From Dicaeum eximium (Eukaryota; Chordata; Aves; Passeriformes; Dicaeidae), in the NCBI GenBank assembly GCA_013396995.1, contig VWZP01009168.1, forward strand, positions 310,001 to 374,000: DNA of 64,000 nucleotides. Reading direction: 5' to 3'. The translations under genes and the position numbers were made by a program. This document shows, in pieces, positions 36,001 through 49,527 of the stretch. The stretch's first letter is position 1. Each line of letters opens with the position of its first letter. Under the pieces are notes generated by a model. It saw only the letters and a program-made list of their open reading frames with translations. It had not been told where the DNA came from and did not search any database.

Positions 36001-38777
36001 ACTGAGGCATGGAGAGATGTACACTTCTGTCAGGTGGGCTCAGATGTGTGAACACCACAACAACACAAATTAATCCCAGCTATAAGCTAAAGCAAATTCC
36101 TTCTGCCCACATTTCTCTCGAGCTACATTTCATTATCTGTTGACTCCCTGATGCCAAAGGCAATTTTTTGCACATCTGCCTCTGCTATCTTGTTTCACTT
36201 TCCCCTCCCTCCAAATGGGTACCAAATACTGAATCCTGCTGTTCTTGATTCAGGCATCCTTGGGATTTCTTTCTTTTTCATTTGTTCCAAAAGGACATGA
36301 AAAAAGAAGAATTATTTAATCAGTCAGCCTTTCCTATACATGTGACTTCAGGGACAGGGATTTTCTGGGCTGAGTCACCAAGGCCAGCCTGAGGAGCTGA
36401 ACATCCTCCATTAACATGGATGGGGAAGGAGATATGGGTGTGCCAAGTGTCCTTTCAGTCACTGCAGGGTGCTCCTGGAATAGACTTTGGCATCTTTCTC
36501 TTGCCCAAAGCCTTGGAGCTTCAATTCCTGAGATCAGAAAGAGGCTTAAAAGAAAAGAGAAATAATTTTCTCTCTAGCTGTCAAAATCCCACATCAGCTT
36601 TCAGGTTACAGGAAAAGCATCCTGTTACTCTGCTGAATTTGATCAACCCTTATTCTTTTTCCAGAACTTCAAGCCTTAAGTGAATTCTCTTCATGGGTTT
36701 AAATACAAAACAAGGCAGAAAGCAGGACACAGATGTGACATGGACAATAATTTCACAGAATATTGTAAGGACCATGATGTGCTGTTTCACATAGACACTG
36801 GAAATATCATCTTTATACCCAGACTTTGCCAACAGGATGGCAAGACTTTAATTTTGAACTCCAATGTCCACTCTAATATGATCACAGCACATGGCAGAGT
36901 GGTGAATACAATTTATTTGCCGTTGCTATAAATTCAGAGGCTTCTCTACCCAGGGCAGCTGCTGTGAAGCAAATTCAGGTGTGAGTTTACAGCACACACT
37001 CCCTTTTGCACTTCCATCCCATCCAGACACACTTCCCACAAAGTAGGTGTGGATCTGGTTGTTTTACTGCACTGGGAATTGGGAAGAGGCTTTCAAATCC
37101 CCGAAGGCTTTGAACAGCTCTGATACTTGTGCATGCAAACTGCCTCAGGTTAGGCACCTCACTCTATTTCTGCCAATGAAAACCTGTTCCAAAATCTCAG
37201 CTCTATCCCTCCCTGATCCAGTGCTTTTTGAAGACAATGGAAACATGGGATAAACTGAATACATAATATAGGGTTGCAGTAAAGACTGTACTGGGATTCA
37301 AAACTTGACATGCTTATTCTGTATGAATAAAAATCAGATTTACCATTGAATTGGCTGTGATGAAAATGTAAGAAAGCTTCTGAGACTATTTGGAAGTTTT
37401 CCCTCACTAATATATAGCAAGCAGATACTGATTCCTAAATAATTACTGAGACAAGAGGTACTTTTCAGCTGGAAAGCACAAAGCATCTGACTGCAAATAT
37501 GATACATGGGAAGAATGACTCACATACAAAAGGGGATGATTCAAAATGGAATTATTTACTTTTGAAAGTGTCTGTTTATGGGATGACTTGAATGAAATAT
37601 TGAAACTAAGGATTATAATGCATTTATGCAAGGCAGGAGGTTCAAGGACAGATGTTTGAAGGAAGAGGGGAAAGTATTACATAGGGGAGGGAAAGTGTTG
37701 TATTACTGCTAGAAAATGGACTTGAAGTCTAGAGAACAAATGATTCTGTGTGCTAAGGTCTTCCACTGCTAAGACTGCATGTAGCTGTCTTTTGGGGAAA
37801 GAGATTTTTGTTTTTGCTCCATCTCAATTCCCCACTCTACCAAGTCAGGAATATAATAATTCTCTCTTTTCCAGGGTCATTGTGAGGTTTAATCCATCAG
37901 TTTTTGTAAGCACATCCTGAATGCCTCAGATGACATCAGCATAAGAATTGAAGGAGGCATTGTTTCAGGCAAAGAATAAATAGCCAGGAAGGATTTTGGT
38001 TCAAAGGATCTGGAGGCAAATAGTATGAGCATCCTTAAGCAAAATTTAGATGACTTCACTCCTGATGATAAGGGAGTATTCAATTGTTTTACTCTTGAGA
38101 GCAATCAATATGTTGGGGGAAGACAGGACTTTTTTTATTAATCAGAAAACTGTGCTGGGTCAGTATTATAAATGAGAGTTAATTTTTACAGCATTTACAT
38201 TAAAAAAAAAGAGAGGCTGCCTTTCTCTAGCTCAAAATGTTCAATGTATTACAGAGATGACAAGATCAGCATCAAGATATTGCAGCCCCAAAGCACCTGG
38301 GTCCTGGTCCCTGTCCTACACAACCTTGTGTCCAGCTTGAATACACATTTTCTCTATGACTTCCAGTGGAGAACAGCTTTCAAAATCATCTTTTCCTTCT
38401 TACAGTTGGTGGAGAAGGTATTTAATTTATGGCAAAGGTTTTGCAAAAGGATAAGCCTTTAGAGGCAACACAGAAGCTAACGACAACAGGTCTGAGATGT
38501 TATTTCTTATTTTAAATTACAGCATCTTTCATCTCTGGCTACAGTTGGATGTCATTTTCCCCCTTGGTCCTCCTTGTATCTGTTAAAGTATTAAACTAAT
38601 CAAAACAGTAAATATTAACAAATCACAGGGGCTGTCATATCTTAAAGGCATTCAGCACTAGGGAAAAATTTCTTTCTATGATAAAATACTGCATGACTAG
38701 CAAAAGCAATGCAAGTTCCTCCAGAGAATTCCTCTGTCTACTTCAGAGAGATAGTAGCATCTGTAGTGATTGCTGAC
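30081..38777. other. Gene-free stretch
   Basis: The longest interval, 8.7 kb, without a recognised transposon or gene. An A16 tract lies at 32393-32408. Open frames reach 97 codons (31236-31529, minus) and show no domain. I cannot exclude a small exon of a large gene, which would not be visible without comparison. Confidence 0.5.
32393..32408. repeat. Poly-A tract
   Basis: Sixteen A, followed by TAAAGCC. No retrotransposed gene or SINE body is recognised upstream. Confidence 0.85.
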
Positions 38778-38929
38778 CCACCCCTGGAATGTCCCAGGCC
38801 AGGCTGGATGGGCCTTTGAACAGCCTGGTCTAGTGGAAGGTGCCCCTGCCCATGGTAGGGGTTGGAACAAGGTCCTTCCAACCCAAACCATTCTGTGATT
38901 CCATGTCTCTCAGCTCTGTGATTCCATGT
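38778..38929 (+). mobile_element. CR1 LINE 3' end fragment
   Basis: 'ccaggccaggctggatggg', 'cctggtctagtggaaggtgc', 'cctgcccatggtaggggttg' and 'ccttccaacccaaaccattc' are the terminal blocks of a young CR1 in forward orientation. The tail 'tgtgattccatg' appears twice (near 38895 and 38918), separated by 'tctctcagctc', a small expansion of the tail unit. Confidence 0.92.
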
Positions 38930-40058
38930 CAGCTTCTAGTTGGGTTTCCAGTTGCACAGGTATTACATAGATATGTTCATCCTACCTCTATGATGTGTTG
39001 AATGTAGGTATTTTCCTTCAGTGTTTCCTAAATCATCTATAAAAGAGAAATAATCTGACAGTGTCAGGGAGCCTGATCTAAGTACCTACAAACCTCACCT
39101 TTGCAGGCTTGAGGGTCAGGTGAGATGGTCTGGACCCATGTGCATTGGTTTAATGAAATTCTCACAAAGCTGGACATGTTCTTATAGGGACTGATCCTAT
39201 GGCCAATAAAGTCAGTGGAAAATGCCTGTGCTGACTTAAAAATGCAATCCCAAATCCAGCCGGATCCACAGCCAATACCTAAGGCAAAACAGGGGGCATC
39301 AAAGTGGTGCTTATGAAAAACAGCAACTGAACACCTCTGAGGCCTAGAAAGCCACTCTAGGTGAGGTTCATTTTGGGGTAGTACATTCTGCACGATTTAT
39401 TTCCTTTGAAATGTTGTTTCAATGCTTTCTGCTCTGTCCCGAAGGATATAGGGGATTCCTGCTACATGCTGCAATAACAGCCAAGGAAGATTTTGGTTTA
39501 TCCTTCTGCTTTGTGGTATGTGTCCCAAAGATGAGGCTTTCCAATCCAAAGAAGTGTATGGAAAAACGTTCTGCAAATGTGGGGAAAAAAATCACCCTTA
39601 TCTTTATTTTGTGAGATGATGTGTCATAGCCTTTCTAGCTAAAGTGCTTTCACTAGCAATCTGCTAAGGAAAATATGAAATCGGAATATTAAAAAGTGGA
39701 AATCAGACATTTGCCTTTTTAGATACATAAGAAACAGTCAAGCTTAATTAGTTTCAAAATACATGAGAAGTATAGTCTACCAGTACTGCATCCAAAATGA
39801 AAAGAAAGCAGGGAAAAGATCTGCAGAGCAATGTGTTTGGCATCCACCCTGCTCCTCAGAGTCACTCCTCATAACTGCTCAAGACAGGACAGGACATCTC
39901 TCTCTGTTTGCACAGTAATCAGTCACTCAATCATGCAAGCAGAACTCAAGAGGGGAGGAATTTCATTTATGGCATGAGCTCCAGATCACACTGAGAAGGA
40001 CCATATTCAGCTCATCCAAGGAACATTGTTAAATACCAGTGTTCAGCTAAGGCATATC

Positions 40059-40065
<7 letters not shown>
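38930..40065. other. Gene-free stretch
   Basis: No gene recognised. Within it, about 39185-39245 resembles an old sauropsid repeat and is listed separately. Confidence 0.5.
39185..39245 (+). repeat. Possible ancient amniote repeat fragment
   Basis: 'gggactgatcctatggcca' followed by 'ataaagtcagtggaaaatgc' and 'ctgtgctgactt' resembles a phrase I recall as dispersed in reptile and bird genomes ('cctgatcctg...aagtcaatggg...gccattgactt'). I cannot name the family and the match is short. Confidence 0.3.

Positions 40066-40104
<39 letters not shown>
40066..40104. repeat. (AT)n microsatellite
   Basis: About 19.5 uninterrupted AT units, preceded by short CATA units. It is long enough to be polymorphic. 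Confidence 0.93.
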
Positions 40105-40107
<3 letters not shown>

Positions 40108-40799
40108 TACAAAAGTCACTTCCTGTTTAGTGTTATAAAAATGCATTGCCTTTTGCATTCTATACTTCTGCCAAGGTCTGCAAAAATCCTGGGATACTCT
40201 GTAATGGTTTTGTCCTGGCTTGTGGGTTGAATCTTCTTTGTATTTATTATATTGACTTTGCTGCTCCAACACAATGAAATTTTTAAGTGTTCCCTACATA
40301 ATAAGTTGAATTTTCAAGAAGACAGACTGAAGGACTAAGCAATGTCATTTAAGACATGAACAGCATTATCCAGGAGCTAAAGCTATTCTTCTTAACCGGA
40401 ATATTTTAATGGAAGAGCTGTCTTAAAGGGGAAGGAAATGCAGAAGTCTTTAGTCTTCATATAAAATTATTATTCAGGATAGTGGGGATTTTAAGAAATT
40501 ATGATCATCTTCTGCTAACCCCTTCATGTTATTTTATATCCTAGCTGATAGCTTGCTAACCCATATAATTTGCTATATGAAAGCCTGCACAGAAGAAATT
40601 TTTGAATCAAAGATACATAGAAGTACAATACAATAACTTAGAGGATAAGCAATTCAAAGTTAAGGAAGACCATTGTGGAAAAAGGAGCATTTTAGTCAAG
40701 TCACTTGTTAGGAGTAGAAATAAGGATATTCTTAGAGCTCTGCTCCATATTTACAGTGCTGTAGTTAACACATTACAGTTTATTCCCCTCTCAAAATTG
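40105..40799. other. Gene-free stretch
   Basis: No gene or transposon recognised between the microsatellite and the ancient CR1 relic. Confidence 0.5.
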
Positions 40800-41480
40800 T
40801 AAAAGGATGGAAGGAGCCTTGGAAAATCATCTAGTCTATTGTGGGAAACCATCCTTAGGTGAGTGATAGCTGTATTATTCCCAACAAATGCTTGTTTTAC
40901 CTGTTCTTGAACACCTCCTGTACTGTAGATTCCACAGCCTTGCAAAACAATCCATCTCAGTACTTAATTACATTTATGTTTACATTTTTTCCCACAGGCT
41001 ATCCTAAATCTTTCTTGTTGCAATTGAAACCTATTACTTCTTGTTCTACCTGCACTAGGACGTGAGGATATTTTATTCCCTTCCTCTTTACTCTTAATTT
41101 CATATATGTGAAGAACAGTATCATATCTGCCTGCAATTTTCTCTAAAGAAAAGTCTACATAATCCTAATTCCTTCCACTTACAGGTGACATTTTCTAGCC
41201 TTTTTACTGTTCTTGTTGGACTTCTGTGTGTCTTCTGACACTAGACTACATCTCTCTTAAATTGAACAGAGTAATTCAATTTAAATTTAGCCAAACCAAG
41301 TAGAGCAGGAATATATCACATTTTATTAATAAGATTCCCTACTGTCCTTGTCAAATAGCATCCTATTTTTTACCAGTAATTTCTTTATTTTGTGAGCATT
41401 ATTTTAATTCTACTCTGGTCCCTTTATATACTTTCAGAATTCACTTTTGGATGCCTGCATAATTTATCAACCTTGTACTT
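40800..41480 (-). mobile_element. Ancient CR1 relic, long
   Basis: Read on the plus strand the diverged blocks come in the order known for old CR1 3' regions in reverse. They are 'ggatggaaggagccttgga' (near 40806), 'gattccacagccttgcaaa' (near 40928), 'taaatctttcttgttgcaat' with 'acctattacttcttgttct' (near 41005-41046), 'gaacagtatcatatctgcc', 'gacattttctagccttttta' (near 41187) and 'gttcttgttggacttctgtg'. About 0.7 kb is recognisable, with many substitutions and indels, so it is much older than the copy at 42575. The right edge is uncertain and could extend to about 41700. Confidence 0.72.
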
Positions 41481-42574
41481 AATGAGTTTTCTCTCTCCTC
41501 TATCACCAATTAATTTGTGGGAGGATTGAATATTACTAAAGGAGACTACTGCTCTTGACATATTTCTTGGGAGAAAGTGTAGTATTGGCAGCCTTTAGTT
41601 TCTCAGCAATTTTTCTCCTCTCCAATTTATTATCCCTTTGACTTGATCCAAAGAATAGTGTTTAAAACAATATCAAAAGCTTATTACAGGCAAGATAAAA
41701 CATCTAGGCTTCTCCCTTATCCAAAAGGTGTGTTGCTGTGCCAGAAAAAGTTTAGTTTGTTTTGGCAGGATTTCTTCTAAAAAAAATCCACAACAGCAAT
41801 TTTTCCTCTCATGCTGTTTCACAGGCACTATAATTCCCACTTAACAACTCTGGCCCACAGAGCTACCTGGCTTTAGGATGTGGTGGGAGACCTAAATACA
41901 TTGATTTCCAGAGGAAGGTCCTGAAATGCAGTTTCCTGTCCCTGCCTTATCCACCTGGGCTGTAGCAGTGTTGGCAGACTGGAAGTCTGTGTCTTATTTG
42001 TCTCCTTATTTGTCTACAGACGATGATATGGATTTTGTTTCAATATCACCTGCAGCCCAACCTTTGAATCCCAAATGTGGGATTAAAAAAAGGATTATTT
42101 TTAGAGTTTATTTTCTGCTTTTCATCTAGACCTCAGTGATGCAGGGCTGGAAGCAACATCTGTGCTATTGTAGCCCCAGCAGCTGACCTGGATTTTCCAT
42201 CTTGTTGGATGCTGTGAACAAGGTGGCTCCTGCCTCTGCTCCCACACCAGGAGCACCAGCTGTGGGTTTTCTGCACTGGCCTCTGCAGGCAGAGCTTCAG
42301 GGGCTCAGCTGGGGAGGAGCCAGCCCAGATTTGAAAGCTGAATGCCTTTGTGAGGTCCTTAGGTATGGTGAAAGTGCTGGGCTGCCCTGAGAGAGCCCCT
42401 TGCTGCTTTGGCATCAGAGCTGCTTCAGGCACAACCATTCTGGAGTCATTCAGTCCAACCTGCTGTCTGTGAAAGGCCATGCTGACAAACTCACTTTGTA
42501 ATGCATACTCTAGCACTGGCTGCACCTTCTCTTTGGAGACAAAAAAGGATCTGTACCCATTATTTGAGTACATT
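41481..42574. other. Gene-free stretch
   Basis: No gene recognised. A minus-strand open frame of 146 codons (42133-42573) ends beside the CR1 terminus and lacks any recognisable domain. Part of it near 42440-42470 ('cattcagtccaacctgctg') looks CR1-derived. Confidence 0.5.
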
Positions 42575-42900
42575 ATAGAATCATAGAGTCCCAGAACGGT
42601 TTGACATGGAAGGGACCTTAAAGCTCATCTCGTTCCAACCACTTGTCCTGGGCAGAGACACCTTCCACTCAAAGCTCCACCCAACTTGGTCTTGAACATC
42701 CCAGGGATGGGGCATCCACAGCTTCTCTGTCTAATCTATGCCAATATCTCACAACGCTCACAATAAAGAATTTCTTCTTAATACCCCATCTAAATTTATA
42801 CTCTTTCAGTTTAAAGCTGTATGTAACAAGTCTATTTAAAGCTCTTTTTCTAATGTTATCCTTTTGTGTTCCAAACATCCTTTTAGGCAAACCAAACAAG
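42575..42900 (-). mobile_element. CR1 LINE, 5'-truncated 3' end
   Basis: Reverse-oriented. 'tagaatcatagagtcccaga' (tail and terminus), 'tggaagggaccttaaagctc', 'cctgggcagagacaccttcc', 'ccagggatggggcatccaca', 'gcttctctgtctaatctatg' and 'aagaatttcttcttaatacc' follow the CR1 consensus order. About 325 bp with moderate divergence. Confidence 0.9.
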
Positions 42901-45900
42901 TGTTACAATCTTTTGGTTTTTTCCCCTAATAAATGAAGACAGTGAAGGGAAATAGGTCTTACATTGCAGGGTGATTTCCAGCTCTGGTCTTTCATCAGCT
43001 ACTCTACAGCATGCAACTGTTGGAATGTGGGAGAGATTGAGCTATTGGAATAACCCTGTGTGGTTGACAGGAAAAGGAGAAAGCAGAAGAGGAAGACAGC
43101 CCAACTAGCCTGTAGATATGTGCAAACTGGGGTAGTCTTGGATTTAACCTATATTTAATGAACACACCCTAAAAGTCCATGTTACTCACCACAAACCCAG
43201 TATAATAAGCCTTTCCTGTCCAAATATCTTGACCCAAAATCCCCAGAGAGCCACCAGATATTTATCACATACTTTAGAAAGCAGAAAATACTTTCCAAAA
43301 GTCCTTAGGAGGTGGAAAATCCAATGGCTCCCAGATGTCCCGATTGCTTCCCTGCAGAATAAACTCGACTGGGTGCTCAGATAGCTCTGGGGCAGCAATT
43401 TTGGGTCTCTTGGCATCAGTGTAGGAAGGCAGCTGCCTGCCACATGCAGGGTAGAGGATCTTCACCTGGGAGCTTGCAAACTGTGCATAAATCAGCAGGC
43501 TACCTTGCCACCAAGACACTGTACAATGTACCTCTTCACTCAGCATTATTGCTGAAAGTAACTTCCATTCTTTGTATTCCATGTTCTCATCTCATTTATT
43601 GCTTGACTTGCCAACAAATCCCAAGAACAGGCGGGTGAGAGGTTTGTGTCCATCATGTAGCAGCTACAGAGGTGGGTCTGTATTAAACTTATTATTATTA
43701 ATCCTGGGATGACTCCTGTTTAATTCTCAGAATGTAAAAAGCAAAGATTTAGTTCACAGTACATTTGCAAAAAAGCTTAGACTATACAAATAAGCATCTT
43801 ACTGCAACTGCAAGTAGAGGCAAGTTCCAGAAAGAGAAAAAAAAACCAGTCTGATGCATGTCATCTTGTGGTTTTTTTGGTAGATTAATGAAAAGCCCAC
43901 ACAGCATAATTATGTTTACAATAAGCTTACAGGAGTTTTCCCACAAGGTAGAGGAGAGTCATAGAGGGATCAGGTTAAACCATTTATTTAACCTTTACAG
44001 AGCTAAACTTACAAGTATTTCAGAGGTAGGAAAAATGGACTATCTTATTGGTTGCTTATAACCATGTTTTAAAACAGTGGGGTCTTTTTTTTTTATTCCA
44101 TTACTTTTCAGGAGCACATCCTGGCAGATTCAATTCAGATGACTGGGACACTAATTGTTGGGTGCCTAGATGACTTAAATATTCCACTGCTAGCACAAGA
44201 TTAGATTGCTCTTCAGTACCATGAATGATTCTCCTCACAAATAATCTAAAAGTCTAGTAAGGCTCTGCACAGAATGTGGTGTCCAGATTGAGGGGTTTTA
44301 ATTACAGAGTGACTAAATAAATCATCGAGCTCCACTGGAAGATGTCGCATTCACTAACATCAAGATTTCCTTTTCTGGAGCTGGTCTTTAGGGCTTGAAG
44401 CAAGTGGGCAGTGGTGGAAAGCACTGAAAAGAAAACAATATAGTATCATTTATCAGGCCTTTTGCAATGTCAGCTCTCCATTGTTCGTGCTTTAAAAAAA
44501 CCATACTTCTTGGATTTCCTAATCCATCAGAGAGACATGCAGTTGTTCTGGTTTAGACATTAGTATTTGTATTGTTTATTCCAGTTCCAGTGGGCAAAAA
44601 TCAAGTAAACCTGATTAATTCAGTGGTCTACCTATGCTTTTTCCAAAGGATATTGCAAACTATGATATAGTAGAGCTTGAGAAACACAGATATAACACCC
44701 TAAGGGATAAATTCTATGGATGTTGTTGACAGAGCATCTATCTAAATGATCCGCCAGCTAGTACTGGGCAAAATAATTTTTTTTTGTTTGGCTTCAACTT
44801 GAAAACGTGGGGGGGAAAAACCCATTACTGCTCAAAATTCAAATGCTTTGGCAAACTGGGGAAATCATGGGGAAAATATTCAGAACACTTGATGTGTTTA
44901 ATCTGAATTTGGGAGTGTTTTATTTTCATAAAGATAAAAAAATAAAGATTTTGTAACAAATTCTCATTTCTGTCACAAAATACCAAAAAGATTTCTTTTA
45001 AAAATGCTTTCTAACCCCACCCGATACCGTCAGCTGCAGCCAACAACACGTTTTACACATCCAATAATAATCAGCTAGCATATGAGAATAATGTGAATGA
45101 AAGTAATGCCCAGATGGTCAACCTGGGGTCTCCAGCCACTCACTCCAAAGCCATTCCCAGGTGACTTCCATGCTGGCACTGCACACAGGTTTGGGAAAGC
45201 CACCGCTCTGGCCACAAAGAAACCCAGCAGAGGCACCCCAGCCTGTGCTAGGATTGAGCACCATGTTCAGAAACAAGCAACAGGACCCCACAGGGAGATG
45301 TTCACCTTTTCCACCTGCAAATACCTCCTGGCACTCCTCTGCTCCCTGCTCTGTCTGCTGTGGGCAGGGTAGGTCTCATTTGTATGGTGATTTTGGCAGG
45401 CGGCTGACGGGGTGAGGGAGGTGCCGCACCCAGGCGTGCACGGACTGATCCTGCTCCGTGTCCTACAGCAGGTGACATTTGCTCTTTAAAGGAATCCTAG
45501 TGACAACAACCAACAATAAATGAGCCCCTGACCTACCATAGAGCTACTTGGCCAGGCATCGAAGAGTACCTAAATTTCTCATTGGGTTTTGCACAGTGTA
45601 GACAAGATAACACCTTGAACATCTCAAAAACAGGTCAAGCATTTATAGTCACAGGGTTTCCAGTTCAGCAACTCAGCTCCTATTTGAGCAGCAAAGATGA
45701 ATTATTTTCTAGTTGTGCTAGTCAAATGTGAGGGAATTGTAATCTTTTCACACCTCTGAAAATTAAACCAATTACTACAAACCATAAAGGAATTGGCAGA
45801 CTCAAGGTCTCATCCAGGAGTGGGAGTGGGAATAGATAGAGTAAAGATCTGAGGTTTTGGTTGTGTAAACTCAACATTTTAACCAGAGAAGTCAAAGTAC

Positions 45901-48900
45901 TACAAAATCAAGCAGAGATCTGAACCACCTGATAAATGGATCATATTTTCTGATTAATCTGCATCAGTTCAAGCAAAAAAAGCACAGGTAAAAGATGTGA
46001 CATATCATCTCTCAGGTTATATCCTCATTACAGATGAAAGAAAAACTTATAAATATTCTCTGTAATTGTGACATAATTGCACAACACATACTGTTAAAAC
46101 ACTCTAATTTCCAATTATTTGTGTCTTGCCCAAGATTCTGTGTTGGGACCAAAATTTTCCATTTTGGTTGTTAGTTTATATTTTATTTCTTTTTTCTTTA
46201 TTTTTTTTTTCTTTTGGGAAATTTAGGTTGAATAACCATTTGCAAGAAGACTAAATTATTTTTTGGCATTAAGTTCTGGACACAATTGTCTTTGATTTCT
46301 AATGGGAATCTCAACTTTTACAACTGGCTGGCTGCTATGGTTGAGATGAGTCTTGCATTCCCTGTGAGAATCTGCCCAGAATTGGCAAGGTTTCAGGCTT
46401 TTTAAAAACCACAATTCACACAGTTTTAAAGACATTAAGCAACATCCCCAAAGTCTTCCTCTGCCTAATTCTTCAGTTATCTCAAGTGAAGAAGTCCAAG
46501 AGGGTGCTAGAGAGGCTCCAGCCCTGCTGATGGCTCTTGTGGGTGCCAGGAGAATAATTCCTTTGGCCAAGCCAATTGCTTCAGACTGCCTTCTTAAAAA
46601 CCTAGGAAATAAAACAGTAAGTGTTAACTGCACAATGATGCAAAGATTAGGAATCACTGAATTTTAACGGGTTTGAGCAACTTCAGTTTGGTTTCTTGTG
46701 TCTAAGTGGTGTTCACGCGGATTTTATTGGCTCTAGGACTTCCTGCATTTCTCACTGCCCTCTGCCTCACTCAGTGCAAGGAGGGTCTGCTCTGGGAGAT
46801 GACATCCTGAATGAAGGAGGCATTTTCAGTCCTGCTCTCAGTCCTTTCAAAGTACAAAAAGGGTGAGAGAAGACTGGAAAACGAAGGCTGCAAGACAAGA
46901 ATGGATGGTCTCTTGGTTAAATTAGTTGAGTTGGATTCACTTTTATCCTGGTGTTTGTTTAACCTATCTTTGGTCACTGAAGCCAAAATCTTCTTACAAG
47001 TCATTAACTTTGCATTTCTCATCTTCCAAGCATCTGATAAGATCGTGGATTCTGACTGGCAGCAGCAGCTGTCATTCCCAACTGCAGCCAAGATCAGGGC
47101 ATGTGTTGCATACTGTGTCCCCCTAAATCCCTGTGCTTTGCTTCTCTGATGAACCAGCAAGGATGACAGCATCCCCTCCTCTGTTTTGGGAAGAGATGGG
47201 TGAATGTTTGTGAGCCCCTTGGATCCCAGGGTGATGAGCCCCACAGGAGAAGCCACAAGGAAATTAATAATTCTGTCTTCAGAAAGAGATTTTTACTGTA
47301 AATAAGGCCTGGGGTCACACCTCAGATAATAAGCAGAGAACAAAATATTGAATTAGGAGAGCACCATCCACTCTGAATGAGGTGGTGGAAAACATACAAG
47401 CTGTTCATTTAATTAAAGAATTATATAATTCATACACACAAGGAAAATTATTTAAGGTTCATTTTTGAGTTAAGAATTGATTTGCAACCTTAATAATGCT
47501 CTTTTTAAACAGTATGTGGGTGGCATGTATGTTTGTTATAGCCTGCCAGCCAGGTAATTCAAGGAAAGAGTGAAGCTTTGAGCTTTCAGCCCCTGGTCAT
47601 TTCTTATGGCTTCACTACCTGCACATCCTTCCTGGAAGCTGCTACATGTATGTTACTGATGGCTTATAAAAACAAAACAAAACCAGAAAGATGTAATGCA
47701 ATATTTATTTAAAATCCCTGTTTTGGGAAATCATTGAATCATGTCTGTCTTGAGGCATTGTGGTTCCTTTTCTAAATACTTCTTACAGAAGATGTTTCAC
47801 CATAAAACAACCAGTCTTAGGGCTGCCTGTTCCAGGGCCAGGGAGGAATTGTTTGAAAAGCAGCACTGAGCCTTTCAAAATTAGAAATTCTTTGTTAGAA
47901 CACCTTCTATTTTCTTTAAGATAAAAACCACACTTTGTTTGAGAACATCAGTTATTATTGCAAGGGATTTAAAAGACTTGTCCTGAGTAGACTAGTGTGG
48001 ATCACTGGGGTTTTACCTGTGAGGGTGGGGTTTATTTTAATTATGACAGCAGGCTCCTGGAGTCTGTCAGGGCTTTTACCTGAACCCAGATACATCTGTC
48101 ATGCTGACCCCACTTCCACTTCAGACCTGATTGGACAGTATGGGAACAGAAAATTGATTCTGCACTGTGAAGTTGGCAGGCTGGGAAGATTTCTTGGCTG
48201 GAAACAGCTGGGTCCCAGTTTAGAGACACCTACAGGGACTGTAACATGGATCAGAAAGCTCAGGATTTAACCATTGGGGACATCTGGGGACAGGGCTGAG
48301 GGAAGCAGAGGAGGAAATCCTGACTAAAGGATTAAAGCCGTACTTGTGTCACAGAAGAGAAGGGTCAGGTCAAGGCCACAAAAATGGGATGGCCTAAAAT
48401 GAGCGTATTTGGCCAAAATCTGCTAGCACAGGTGTCCAGTTACCATCCCTGTATGGTGTGCTCTGTGTTATCTGCACAGTCCAAGCCACTTTGAGGTGGA
48501 CACAGACAGCTGGGGCAGTAACAGAGCAGTGGTTATTGCCATTCCCAATTCCTGTAATTATTAACTCTGCACATTTCAATGAAGAAAATCCCCAAGAGGC
48601 ACAAGCCAAGAGCATCTCTAGTGTAAGTGTCTGGAGGCCAATAAAATGAAACATGTTTTCCCAGTAGTCAATCAATTTGTTTGGGGGGAGGATTGGTGGT
48701 TTTGTGCAACCATTGGTGCCTCATGTCAAGCACCTCCATCTCTTTTGTGAACATCTAAAATTAGGGCAGCCTGACAAAGAAAAGGATCCAGCAGAAGTCA
48801 CTAAAATTCAAGATCTGACCCAACAACCTTTCTCCACCCAGGTCTGTATAGTTTTCTCTACCAGGAAATTAACACTTTCTTGCCTTGGTGATGCAGTTTG

Positions 48901-49464
48901 AGATCTGAGGAAATTTTGGTTTTTACTGACAAATAAAAGAGTCAGAAGCCACTTTAGTGGGGGGAAGAAGCCGGCTTCTCACCCACACACAGTGCCCCCA
49001 AGTCCAAGAGCTCAGTCATCTGGCTTTCTGGGGGAGGGTGGGGGATGGAATTCTCACCCTCCCTTTCACTCATTCTTGTCTCTTTCCTTTTTTTTTTGTC
49101 TCTCTCTTTTCCTCTTACTAAACAAAGGACAAGGTTGCTTTTCTGAACCTCACAGGAGACTTTAAAATAATCCTAAAAATGCCACAAGAAGGACTGTAAA
49201 CATATTTCTCCTTGGCATTTAATTAGTAGGAAGAACTGTGGAACCACCAAAAGTGTATTTAAAGCAATCTAATAGCCAGTGCTATGATGAAGTTTAACAA
49301 GCCAGTTTTTGTCTGAGAGAGAGAAGGGGTCTGGACAACACCTTCTCTGTAAAAAAAAAAATAGCCAGTGAAGGTGATAAATAACATTTCCTCTGTTGCC
49401 ATCTCATCAGTTCTTATTTAACCAGCCAATGCAACAAAAGCTTAATGCAAACATGTACTGCAAT

Positions 49465-49527
49465 CTTCTTCTATCCCTCCCTCCCTCTTCTTCTTTCACT
49501 CTTTTTCTCTCTCTCTCTCCCTCTCTG
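49465..49527 (+). repeat. Polypyrimidine (CT-rich) tract
   Basis: About 60 bp almost entirely C and T, including CCCTCCCTCC and (TC)n runs. It is a simple-sequence tract capable of triplex formation, with no other sign of function. Confidence 0.75.

Noticed and set aside
42133..42573. Minus-strand open frame of 146 codons
   Set aside because: No recognisable domain. It begins at a CR1 terminus and is partly CR1-like. The length is within chance expectation for the window.
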